This document shows, piece after piece, positions 30,551-36,887 of a DNA stretch of 45,283 nucleotides. Both the position numbers and the translations under genes were made by a program. The stretch's first letter is position 1; every line of letters starts with the position of its first letter. This DNA is from a virus, in IMG/VR virus record IMGVR_UViG_3300047335_000108, positions 1-45,283 of that record; one strand, 5' to 3'. The notes below the pieces were generated by a model, which searched no databases, was not told the DNA's origin, and saw only the letters and a program-made list of their open reading frames with translations.

Positions 30551-30790
30551 CTACTCCCCCTCGCGCAGCTTGTCGCGCACGGACCGAATCCCGTCGGGCT
30601 TGCGAATCCCCTCGGCGATCGACGCCGGGAGATCCACCGTCCCGGACGCTCCCGGGGTATCGACCCAGCGCGCGACGCGCACGCGCCCATCGAGCATGGC
30701 CTCGCGGTACTCCTGGCGCCGCGGGGCACGCCCGAGCGGCCACCAGCGCAGTGTGAGACCGGCGAGGATCCAAAAGGCGAGGGCGTTCAT
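30551..30790 (-). CDS. Small membrane protein, 79 aa (paralogue of the 30141 gene)
   Basis: Same start as the 30141 gene (MNALAFWILAGLTLRWWPLG, RAPRRQEYREAMLDGR) but with a longer, soluble C-terminal part (TPGASGTVDLPASIAEGIRK). The two genes thus share an N-terminal membrane module and diverge afterward, as after a local duplication with about 506 bases between the copies. The ATG at 30790 overlaps the upstream stop. Confidence 0.6.
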   Translation of the reverse strand: MNALAFWILAGLTLRWWPLGRAPRRQEYREAMLDGRVRVARWVDTPGASGTVDLPASIAEGIRKPDGIRSVRDKLREGE

Positions 30791-31014
30791 CGGTCGCGGT
30801 CTCCCATCACGTAATTCGCAATCGTTCGTATTCCCCACTGCACGCCATCGTGGAATTGCGTCGCGGCTCGCGGAGCTTTCGCGATCTCCTCGGCGCTGAG
30901 TTCGCACCGGCAACCCATCCACGCGCACTGGCCCTCGCGGAATGGCCCGCATCCCGGCTTCACGTGGTCGCATAGCGCGTGACCGCACCGATGGCACTTC
31001 CTCTGGTCGCTCAC
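30787..31014 (-). CDS. Zinc-binding small protein, 75 aa
   Basis: GTG 31014 overlaps the upstream TGA (GTGA). The protein reads MSDQRKCHRCGHALCDHVKP, GCGPFREGQCAWMGCRCELS, giving eight Cys/His ligands within 35 residues, probably two zinc sites. The rest is helical. It is one of several small Cys-rich proteins on the leftward early operon. The role is not recognised. Confidence 0.65.
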   Translation of the reverse strand: MSDQRKCHRCGHALCDHVKPGCGPFREGQCAWMGCRCELSAEEIAKAPRAATQFHDGVQWGIRTIANYVMGDRDR

Positions 31015-31514
31015 GGCGCCCTCCACGGCTTGCCCGAGGAGCCGTCGTAGCTACGGGCAGAACTTCGGAGTTGAGACCACCACTCCCAAGTCCCGGTACA
31101 GTCAAAGACGATTTGAAGTTCCTCGAAGCTGCCCCGCCACATCTTTGCATCCCGGGATGCGTTGTCCGCAGTCGTCGCCATCTGCGCGGTGGCCTCGGTT
31201 TGTACGAGCAATTTCTTTTCCAGGTCCTTCACGCGCGCTTCGGCCTGCTCCAGACGCCCCTCGAACGCATCGGCCCGCCCGCGTTGCTGGTTCGATTCGG
31301 CGACGTACGACTCCACATTCGCCGTTTGCGCCTCTCGCAGCGTCGCGATGTGCTGTTTCAGCTCCGCGATCTCGGCGTCCTTCGCGGCGAGTTGGGCGTC
31401 GAGATCGTCTTCGACTGACACGTGATTCCAGCCTCCGGATTTGCACGCGGCAGGCTTGTGTGACTCGAAATCCACGTATCGATGACCCTCGTATTTTCCG
31501 CACGCGCATTTCAT
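31011..31514 (-). CDS. Zinc-motif coiled-coil protein, 167 aa
   Basis: The start is ATG 31514, overlapping the helicase-loader stop. Residues 1-28 (MKCACGKYEGHRYVDFESHK, then PAACKSGGWN) carry Cys/His ligands. Residues 35-130 are a long coiled coil (LDAQLAAKDAEIAELKQHIA, LEQAEARVKDLEKKLLVQTE). The C-terminus contains TGTWEWWSQL. It follows the replication genes; a scaffolding role is only a guess. Confidence 0.6.
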   Translation of the reverse strand: MKCACGKYEGHRYVDFESHKPAACKSGGWNHVSVEDDLDAQLAAKDAEIAELKQHIATLREAQTANVESYVAESNQQRGRADAFEGRLEQAEARVKDLEKKLLVQTEATAQMATTADNASRDAKMWRGSFEELQIVFDCTGTWEWWSQLRSSARSYDGSSGKPWRAP

Positions 31515-32500
31515 CCCGCACCTCCCATGTCGATCCACGTGTCCACGTGTCCTGAGTCTGTCCAAACCCTGGACACCTTCCGCTCGATGTTGCCGCCATA
31601 GCGACCCGCGAACACCGAACGGCCGAGCCCCGTCGTAACCCACGTGGGCCGCTTTTCGTACCGCTCCGTCAGCAGCGACCGAACGATCTCGACCCCCACG
31701 TCTCCCTCGTTCCCGACGTCATCGAGCACGAGCAACGTCGCGCGTCGGGCCTCCGCGACTTCGGGGCACTCCCCTTTGCCAAGCGCCCACGCACGGGCTT
31801 TCCGCTCGAGCGTTTGGATCGCGACGAACACGATGCCCTTCGCCCGAGCCAAATCTTCCACCGGGGCCGCGAGCGACCGTCCCTTCGCGAGCACCACGCG
31901 GGCCATGTACGAGGCGAGCGTGGACTTGTACGCCCCGGTTTGTCCGGAGAGCACGCATGCCCATTGCTTGCGCACAACGGTACCCAGAAGGGTTCGGCGC
32001 GGGTCGGACGCCCGGTAGGCCAAACAGACCCTCGAAAGCCGTCCAGCGGCGTCGTTTCGCGCCGGGTCGGCCCATGCGTACGGCGAGGCGGTGCCCGCGG
32101 CATTCTCGTCGCCCATCGTGTCGAGCCACCAAGCGGAGCGAGCGAGCTCCATCTCGCGGTCGCGCTTTCGTCCGCACGGCTCGCAAAGCGCGGGTCGGAC
32201 CGTCCCATCCCGAAGGTCCTCGGGAATTTCCGTGTCCGCCCCGCAACCAGCGCAGATCCAGATCTTGCAGGTCTCGCATCCCCGGCGAGGCTCCCGCCGG
32301 CGGATGCATGCGGCGCGATGATCCGCGAGCACCTGGACGCCCTGCCGAATCGACGCTTCGAGCTCGGCGAACATATCGGCAAGCTCAAAACGTGCGTCGT
32401 CGCGGACACCCGCAGCGGCGCGAGCCTGGTCCCTGGCGCGGACCCACTCGGGCGACTCCGGGTCCAGGTCGTTCGTATTTTCGGCTGCTGTTCCCATCAC
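31511..32500 (-). CDS. Helicase loader, DnaC-like AAA+ ATPase, 329 aa
   Basis: Loads the replicative helicase. The N-terminal 115 residues have Cys pairs C75/C78, C83/C86 and C106/C109, a zinc region as in DnaC/DnaT-like phage loaders. Walker A is GQTGAYKS (186-193) and Walker B LLVLDD (256-261), followed by GNEGDVGVEIVRSLLTERYE and TWVTTGLGRS as sensor region. It sits directly after the initiator gene and overlaps it by four bases, the classic O-P order of lambdoid phages. Confidence 0.8.
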   Translation of the reverse strand: MMGTAAENTNDLDPESPEWVRARDQARAAAGVRDDARFELADMFAELEASIRQGVQVLADHRAACIRRREPRRGCETCKIWICAGCGADTEIPEDLRDGTVRPALCEPCGRKRDREMELARSAWWLDTMGDENAAGTASPYAWADPARNDAAGRLSRVCLAYRASDPRRTLLGTVVRKQWACVLSGQTGAYKSTLASYMARVVLAKGRSLAAPVEDLARAKGIVFVAIQTLERKARAWALGKGECPEVAEARRATLLVLDDVGNEGDVGVEIVRSLLTERYEKRPTWVTTGLGRSVFAGRYGGNIERKVSRVWTDSGHVDTWIDMGGAG

Positions 32501-33390
32501 CAGTTCTCCTCGCCCGGCGGCAATTTCGACAAGTCATTCGGCGGCGGCGGCGGCAACGCGGCTTGCAGGGGAGCCGCCCCGCGTCGGCCCCCCGAGGCCG
32601 CGAGGGGAATCTTTTCGCGCATCTTCCGCGTTTGCTCATGGCGTGTTTTGTTGGACATCCACCGGATCAGAGCGTCGCGTGGCGAGGGGATCGGCTTGCA
32701 ATTTGCGCGGTGCCAGTCCTCGCATTCGACGGCATCCAGGTCCGTGGGCTCCGCGTAAAAACGCATCCGGCAGGCCTCGACCACGTCGGGCGTCGCAAAC
32801 ACCACGCGAGCCGACGGCGCGGCAACGGGCTGGGTCCCCGATTCGGCGAGGTCCGGCGAAGGGGATGGGGGCTCTGGACCCCGCTCCGCCCCCCCTGCAC
32901 CCCCCAGAGATCCAGAAATCAGATCCAGATCAGAGCCAGAGCCAGAGCCAGGGAATCCTTTCGGATTCCCATTGGCTTCCTCGCGGATTCCGTTTGGATT
33001 CCGATCGGAATCCGGAGGGGAGCTATCTGGATTCCGCTTGGAATCCTTCCGGAGTTTAGCCTCGGCTTTCCGGAGGCGATCCGCTTCTTGCCGAGCCGCG
33101 ACGTCCGCTTTGAGTTCATTCCCCTGCTCGCGATATTTGAGGAGTTCGTATCCGTCTTCACGGAGCGCGAAGAGCCCGACCTCGACGAGGCGCTTGCAAT
33201 GCCGTTCCCCTCGCTCCTTGCCGACGTTGAGGGGCTTCCCGACGTTGCGAAAGGCGATGACCGGGGTGTCCTGCTCTTGATCACGAATGTACGTGAGGAC
33301 GCCGAGCCAGTAGCCCGACGCGGCCTCTCCCGCCTCCTCGAAGCGCTCGTGCCGCCAAATATGGGTGCTCGCCTTGGCGAAGAGTGTCAT
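32497..33390 (-). CDS. Replication initiator, gpO/DnaD-like, 297 aa
   Basis: I use ATG 33390, just after the methyltransferase stop. Residues 1-105 are a winged-helix domain: MTLFAKASTHIWRHERFEEA, YWLGVLTYIRDQEQDTPVIA, GERHCKRLVEVGLFALREDG, with a wing YELLKYREQG. Residues 115-180 are a low-complexity linker encoded by the iteron array (RNPDSSPPDSDRNPNGI and similar). The C-terminal 110 residues include CRMRFYAEPTDLDAVECEDW and a basic helix before a Pro-rich tail. As in lambda O, the origin is probably inside the gene. Confidence 0.75.
   Translation of the reverse strand: MTLFAKASTHIWRHERFEEAGEAASGYWLGVLTYIRDQEQDTPVIAFRNVGKPLNVGKERGERHCKRLVEVGLFALREDGYELLKYREQGNELKADVAARQEADRLRKAEAKLRKDSKRNPDSSPPDSDRNPNGIREEANGNPKGFPGSGSGSDLDLISGSLGGAGGAERGPEPPSPSPDLAESGTQPVAAPSARVVFATPDVVEACRMRFYAEPTDLDAVECEDWHRANCKPIPSPRDALIRWMSNKTRHEQTRKMREKIPLAASGGRRGAAPLQAALPPPPPNDLSKLPPGEENW
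32952..33046. repeat. Iteron array: GGATTCC/GGAATCC half-sites every 11 bp, candidate replication origin
   Basis: Half-sites start at 32952 (GGAATCC), 32963, 32985, 32996 (GGATTCC), 33007 (GGAATCC), 33029 (GGATTCC) and 33040 (GGAATCC), with one-mismatch GGCTTCC at 32974. All positions differ by multiples of 11. The pairs at 32997-33012 and 33030-33045 read GATTCC-N4-GGAATC, the immunity-operator form. A less GC-rich stretch with AGATCCAG/AGAGCC repeats lies next to it (32911-32950). The array lies within the initiator gene, so it is the best origin candidate and may also bind the repressor. Confidence 0.75.
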
Positions 33391-33392
33391 CT

Positions 33393-34238
33393 CTACCGTC
33401 CCTCCGGAAGCGCTGCGAAAAGGGAAGTTTGGCCAGCGCGCACGTCCTTGAGGAGGAGCCCCTCGTCCTCGGCCTCGAGTCGCTGGCGAGCCGTCTCGTA
33501 CTGCTCGGGACGCAGCTCGCACCCGATGAACCGTCGGCCGAGCCGAAGGCACGCGATGCCCGTAGTGGCGCCCCCCGCGAACGCATCGAGCACGATGTCG
33601 TCGGGATCCGTGAACGATTCTACCAGATCGACCATGAGCTTCATGGGCTTCTGCGTCGTGTTGATCCGCTCATCGTGCTCGCCGTACTGAAGGCGCTCGA
33701 CGGGGTAGGTGAAGACGCCGAGCTTACCGCCGCCGTGCCATCGCTTCTTCCCCTTGGGATGCACGAGACAGATGGCCTCTGCGCCCGTGCCGGGCCGATC
33801 GCCGCTGTATTGGGGGGCCGCGCCTTCCTTGACCCAAGTCATCGTGCGAACAAATTCGAGCTTCGCGTCGACGAGATCCCGGAACCATTCGAACGTCCCC
33901 TCCAGATCCGAGAAACACATCACCCAGCGCTTCGTGACTCGTCCGAAGAGCTCAGCCGCGCCCGCACGGAGCTCAGGCGTTAGATGTTCGAACTCGAGCC
34001 CCTTCGCTCGGGCGAACGCACATCGCGTTAGGCGACCGTTCCCATCGCGCAGAGCGACTTTCCGAGACCCGGCCCACGACTTCGAGTGGACATGCTCCGA
34101 GTACGGCGGGTCGGTGATGACGTGATCGACGGACTTTGGCGGCAGCCCCGCGAGCACTTCGCGACAGTCGCCATGAACGAGCGCCCAACGCCGCGTGCCG
34201 TCGAGCACCGCTTGGATCTCGGGGTGAAGATCGCTCAC
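33393..34238 (-). CDS. DNA methyltransferase (N6-adenine/N4-cytosine, beta class), 281 aa
   Basis: GTG 34238 overlaps the previous stop (GTGA). Catalytic motif IV DPPY is at 43-46 (HVITDPPYSEH) and comes before SAM-binding motif I (VLDAFAGGATTG, 216-227), the order of beta-class enzymes. TQKPMKLMVDLVESFTDPDD precedes motif I as usual. It probably protects phage DNA or alters host-range by modification; no restriction enzyme is nearby. Confidence 0.85.
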   Translation of the reverse strand: MSDLHPEIQAVLDGTRRWALVHGDCREVLAGLPPKSVDHVITDPPYSEHVHSKSWAGSRKVALRDGNGRLTRCAFARAKGLEFEHLTPELRAGAAELFGRVTKRWVMCFSDLEGTFEWFRDLVDAKLEFVRTMTWVKEGAAPQYSGDRPGTGAEAICLVHPKGKKRWHGGGKLGVFTYPVERLQYGEHDERINTTQKPMKLMVDLVESFTDPDDIVLDAFAGGATTGIACLRLGRRFIGCELRPEQYETARQRLEAEDEGLLLKDVRAGQTSLFAALPEGR

Positions 34239-34672
34239 GTGGCCTCCAAAGCAGCCATCTCGTCGTCCCACGATCCCGGCGTGCCGCGTAGACGTAGCCA
34301 CTCCAGCGCGTGGTCATGGTGGTTGAATCGCGCATGCAACTGGGATGTGAAGATGCTCGATCGCCAATCGCCGGAAGCGATGACATGCCCCGTGCCGCTC
34401 CCCAGCGCGAACCCTGCCTCGAATGCCGCTCCGAAGCTTGGGACGATCGGCAGGATCAGCCAAACGACCGATGCGTCCTCTAAGCCAGAAATATCCTCGC
34501 GCGACCATCTGGTTCGCTGTTTTTCTGTCGCCTCACGCGGATTCGCCTCGCCTACTTCGCGGATCCTCGCGACCCAATCATGCGTGATGGTGTGGCCCAT
34601 CGCGCGGAGCCTGGCCATGTACCCGGCGACGAGATCGAGCTCCGTGGAGCCCCCGCAGACGTAGATGTTCAT
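34235..34672 (-). CDS. Nucleoside 2-deoxyribosyltransferase-like protein, 145 aa
   Basis: The start is ATG 34672 (MNIYVCGGSTELDLVAGYMA). The fold pattern fits: strand 1 IYVCGG, THDWVARIREVGEANPREAT, VVWLILPIVPSFGAAFEAGF, ALGSGTGHVIASG. FEAGFALG corresponds to the Glu nucleophile region of N-deoxyribosyltransferases. The substrate (nucleotide salvage or NAD-type) is not visible. It overlaps the methyltransferase gene by four bases. Confidence 0.6.
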   Translation of the reverse strand: MNIYVCGGSTELDLVAGYMARLRAMGHTITHDWVARIREVGEANPREATEKQRTRWSREDISGLEDASVVWLILPIVPSFGAAFEAGFALGSGTGHVIASGDWRSSIFTSQLHARFNHHDHALEWLRLRGTPGSWDDEMAALEAT

Positions 34673-35043
34673 GGCTTCGGCTCCGTGCGATCGAGGAGTT
34701 CGAACAGCGCGCAAGCTCGGCCTGCCGAGACCTCGCGTAGGATCGTGTTGGCAGCGCCTCGAAACGCCTCGCGCAGCTCCGCGATGGTCGCCTTCGCCGC
34801 AGTGATCTCCGCCTCCGCCTTGGCGCGCTCCTCTTCGTAGAGGTCAGAAGCAAGTTCTTCGGCGCCTCTCTGTTCCCCGTTTTGGCGGTTCATCCGCTCG
34901 ACGATGTCAATCATCGAACCATAGAGGCTCGACCCCGGTGGAAATAACGAAGGTACGTCATCGGCAGGCAACTTCCACACGCGCGAAGTCTCCGAACGAA
35001 TGCGCGATTTTAGCTCGAGCCCAAATTCATCGCGCGTCTTCAT
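34669..35043 (-). CDS. Hypothetical coiled-coil protein, 124 aa
   Basis: A 124-residue charged protein with a long helix ERAKAEAEITAAKATIAELR near residues 70-95. No conserved domain is recognised. It overlaps both neighbours by four bases. The middle has a Ser/Pro-rich loop (ADDVPSLFPPGSSLYGSMID). Confidence 0.6.
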   Translation of the reverse strand: MKTRDEFGLELKSRIRSETSRVWKLPADDVPSLFPPGSSLYGSMIDIVERMNRQNGEQRGAEELASDLYEEERAKAEAEITAAKATIAELREAFRGAANTILREVSAGRACALFELLDRTEPKP

Positions 35044-35357
35044 GCTCCCTCCGAGCAGCCGACGAGGCCCGCGGTGGGGAGGTCCGGAGTGCTCGATGGG
35101 GACTCGGGATTGAGAGCACGATGGCGACGAAGGCCAGCCAGAACCGTTGTGTTATCGTGGCCCGTAAGTCGGCCAATCTCGGCGTTCGAATAGCGGCGCC
35201 CCTGGAGCGAGGACCATTCCGCCGCGATGGCCCAATACGCGTGACGAGCGCGCACAATGGTAGGGGATCCCTCCTTGCTGTGAATCTCAGCGCGGGTCAC
35301 TCCATAGCGACGCATCACGTCGGCGAGCAGTTGGTTTAGTTCATCGGGAGCGTTCAT
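35040..35357 (-). CDS. Stand-alone DnaA domain IV-like DNA-binding protein, 105 aa
   Basis: I use ATG 35357 (MNAPDELNQLLADVMRRYGV). Residues 34-80 match the DNA-binding domain IV of DnaA: RARHAYWAIAAEWSSLQGRR, YSNAEIGRLTGHDNTTVLAG, with the signature GHDNTTV at 66-72 (RDHTTV in DnaA). There is no AAA+ ATPase domain. It could bind DnaA boxes in the phage or host origin and thereby assist or block initiation. It lies six genes from the phage initiator. Confidence 0.75.
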   Translation of the reverse strand: MNAPDELNQLLADVMRRYGVTRAEIHSKEGSPTIVRARHAYWAIAAEWSSLQGRRYSNAEIGRLTGHDNTTVLAGLRRHRALNPESPSSTPDLPTAGLVGCSEGA

Positions 35358-35385
35358 TTTCCATCCCTTTCCCGTCGTTGTGCAC

Positions 35386-35595
35386 TCACGTCCGGAGCCT
35401 CGATCCCGTGCCCATGCAGGACGGACACACCATCTCCTCGCCGCGCACTGGCAGGTTGCCGATTCCAAGACAGACGCGGCACCTCACGACTTCGGCGTAG
35501 AGCTCTGCGGCCCGCTCGGTCACTGCGTCGAAGCCGTACGCCGGTTTCTCGTCGCAGCGCTTGCGGAGCTCCGCCTTGAACTGCTTGGAAGTCAC
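35386..35595 (-). CDS. CxxCxGxG zinc mini-protein, 69 aa
   Basis: A helical start (MTSKQFKAELRKRCDEKPAY) leads to CRVCLGIGNLPVRGEEMVCP and SCMGTGSRLRT, giving two CxxCxGxG knuckles as in DnaJ zinc domains. It is 69 residues long and coupled to the upstream gene by an ATGA overlap. Probably one zinc site. Its role is unknown. Confidence 0.7.
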   Translation of the reverse strand: MTSKQFKAELRKRCDEKPAYGFDAVTERAAELYAEVVRCRVCLGIGNLPVRGEEMVCPSCMGTGSRLRT

Positions 35596-35888
35596 GAGCG
35601 CACTTCATGCACGGGCTTGTCGCCGAGCGTGAGGAGCCATAGTGCGGCGCGGACGTGGAGCTCATCGCCAGCGGCTACGACGCCGTCGCCGCCACCGGTT
35701 GGGTACATTCTCATGGCGCAGGGCTTGGATCCGATCTTCACGACGACGGCCTCTTGGATCTCGTAGCGATCCCCCACTTGAAACGAAAAAAGTTCAGTCT
35801 TCACGCTTCTCCTTTCGCTTCCCGGTGGGCAAACACAGTCTCGACCGAACTCCCCACAGGTGACACAGCACACGATTCCAGTGTTCAT
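35592..35888 (-). CDS. Hypothetical protein with N-terminal Cys cluster, 98 aa
   Basis: ATG 35888 follows GGAGAGGACG. The N-terminus MNTGIVCCVTCGEFGRDCVC holds five Cys; an internal GTG would skip it. The rest is a strand-rich domain (VKTELFSFQVGDRYEIQEAV, GGGDGVVAAGDELHVRAALW). It is coupled to both neighbours. I do not know its function. Confidence 0.6.
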   Translation of the reverse strand: MNTGIVCCVTCGEFGRDCVCPPGSERRSVKTELFSFQVGDRYEIQEAVVVKIGSKPCAMRMYPTGGGDGVVAAGDELHVRAALWLLTLGDKPVHEVRS

Positions 35889-36118
35889 CGTCCTCTCCTC
35901 CCCGGCGCGCCCGTCCCGCGGCATGCGTTGCAGCGAACAACTGGCGTGCATAGACCACCTGGATACGGGCTATATGTGCGTCCGCAGTCACGCCACCCGC
36001 ACCCGTCGCACTTCGGGCACGTCATCCTCCGCCGCCTCTGCGCGAGCCGGCGCAGCACGGTGCGCGTGCGGGAGCTCGGCCGGAGGATGCGAAAGTTCGT
36101 CGGGTAGATGAGGGTCAT
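35885..36118 (-). CDS. CxxCxGxG zinc mini-protein, 77 aa
   Basis: The start is ATG 36118, overlapping the previous stop. A basic helix (NFRILRPSSRTRTVLRRLAQ) precedes MTCPKCDGCGWRDCGRTY and RCNACRGTGAPG, a DnaJ-type pair of knuckles. The strong basic N-terminus suggests nucleic-acid binding. This is the third protein of this kind in the genome. Confidence 0.65.
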   Translation of the reverse strand: MTLIYPTNFRILRPSSRTRTVLRRLAQRRRRMTCPKCDGCGWRDCGRTYSPYPGGLCTPVVRCNACRGTGAPGRRGR

Positions 36119-36384
36119 TCCACCCTCCAATCCGGACGAGGTGCGCGCGTCTCGCCGAGCGACACTTCGAAACGCAATATCGCGCCCGGCATGTCGAACC
36201 AGAGCCGGAACGAGATCCAAGCCGGGATGATGGCGGTGAGCCGTTCGCGATACACGTCGAACCGAGCGTTCTCTTGGGCCGTGAGAGTCCGGTCCGGAGT
36301 GAGCATTACGCCGCGGGCATCGACGTCACGCCGCATGTCGAAGAGCACGTCATTGAGCGCGGTGATCGAGTCCTGGGTGATCAT
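36115..36384 (-). CDS. Hypothetical protein, 89 aa
   Basis: ATG 36384 overlaps the XF1762-like stop; longer frames would overlap that gene entirely. The protein is MITQDSITALNDVLFDMRRD, helical to residue 50, then a strand-rich end (ISFRLWFDMPGAILRFEVSL). It is short and conserved only in context. Function unknown. Confidence 0.55.
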   Translation of the reverse strand: MITQDSITALNDVLFDMRRDVDARGVMLTPDRTLTAQENARFDVYRERLTAIIPAWISFRLWFDMPGAILRFEVSLGETRAPRPDWRVE

Positions 36385-36887
36385 CGCTCGCCCCCGCCGG
36401 CTGGTCGCGGGGCGATAACTGAGGACCACGGCGCCCACCAGCGGCGTTTCGGTGCCACATCGAGAGCGAGTTCCCGCTGTCGGGATGGTCGACCCCACTC
36501 GCCACCGGCCGTAATAAGGTCGGTTCGCCACCCCGCGGCCCGAAGCGACACGCCGGTCTCGTCGAGATGCGTGTACGTCAGCATTCCGTCGAGCCCCATG
36601 CCGCGACCCGCACGCGCGCACGCTCCGTACAGCATCGAGCAGCCGTTCGGTGTCCCCTCCGCGACGGCGACTCGGGTCACTTCGACCACTCCGATTCGAG
36701 TGCGCGCCGGGACGTCGAGTAGACGCGCACCAGGACGCCCGACTACCGCGACTCCGCGCAGTTCGTCGCCGCACCAAAGTCCAAGGGACCACATCGCGCC
36801 GCGGACCGAAGGCAGGCGCCGGTGAACTCGCGCCACCCATTCGGCGGCATACTTGACCGGGTAGAGGCCCGTTCGGAGCTTACTCAC
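36381..36887 (-). CDS. XF1762-family (GNAT-like) protein, 168 aa
   Basis: GTG 36887 overlaps the integrase stop (GTGA). The protein shows the XF1762 pattern: AAEWVARVHRRLPSVRGAMW, ELRGVAVVGRPGARLLD, VVEVTRVAVAEGTPNGCSML, YGACARAGRGMGLDGMLTYT and DETGVSLRAAGWR. It is an acetyltransferase-like fold common in phages with unknown substrate. Its translation is coupled to the integrase C-terminal tail that integration removes. Confidence 0.8.
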   Translation of the reverse strand: MSKLRTGLYPVKYAAEWVARVHRRLPSVRGAMWSLGLWCGDELRGVAVVGRPGARLLDVPARTRIGVVEVTRVAVAEGTPNGCSMLYGACARAGRGMGLDGMLTYTHLDETGVSLRAAGWRTDLITAGGEWGRPSRQRELALDVAPKRRWWAPWSSVIAPRPAGGGER

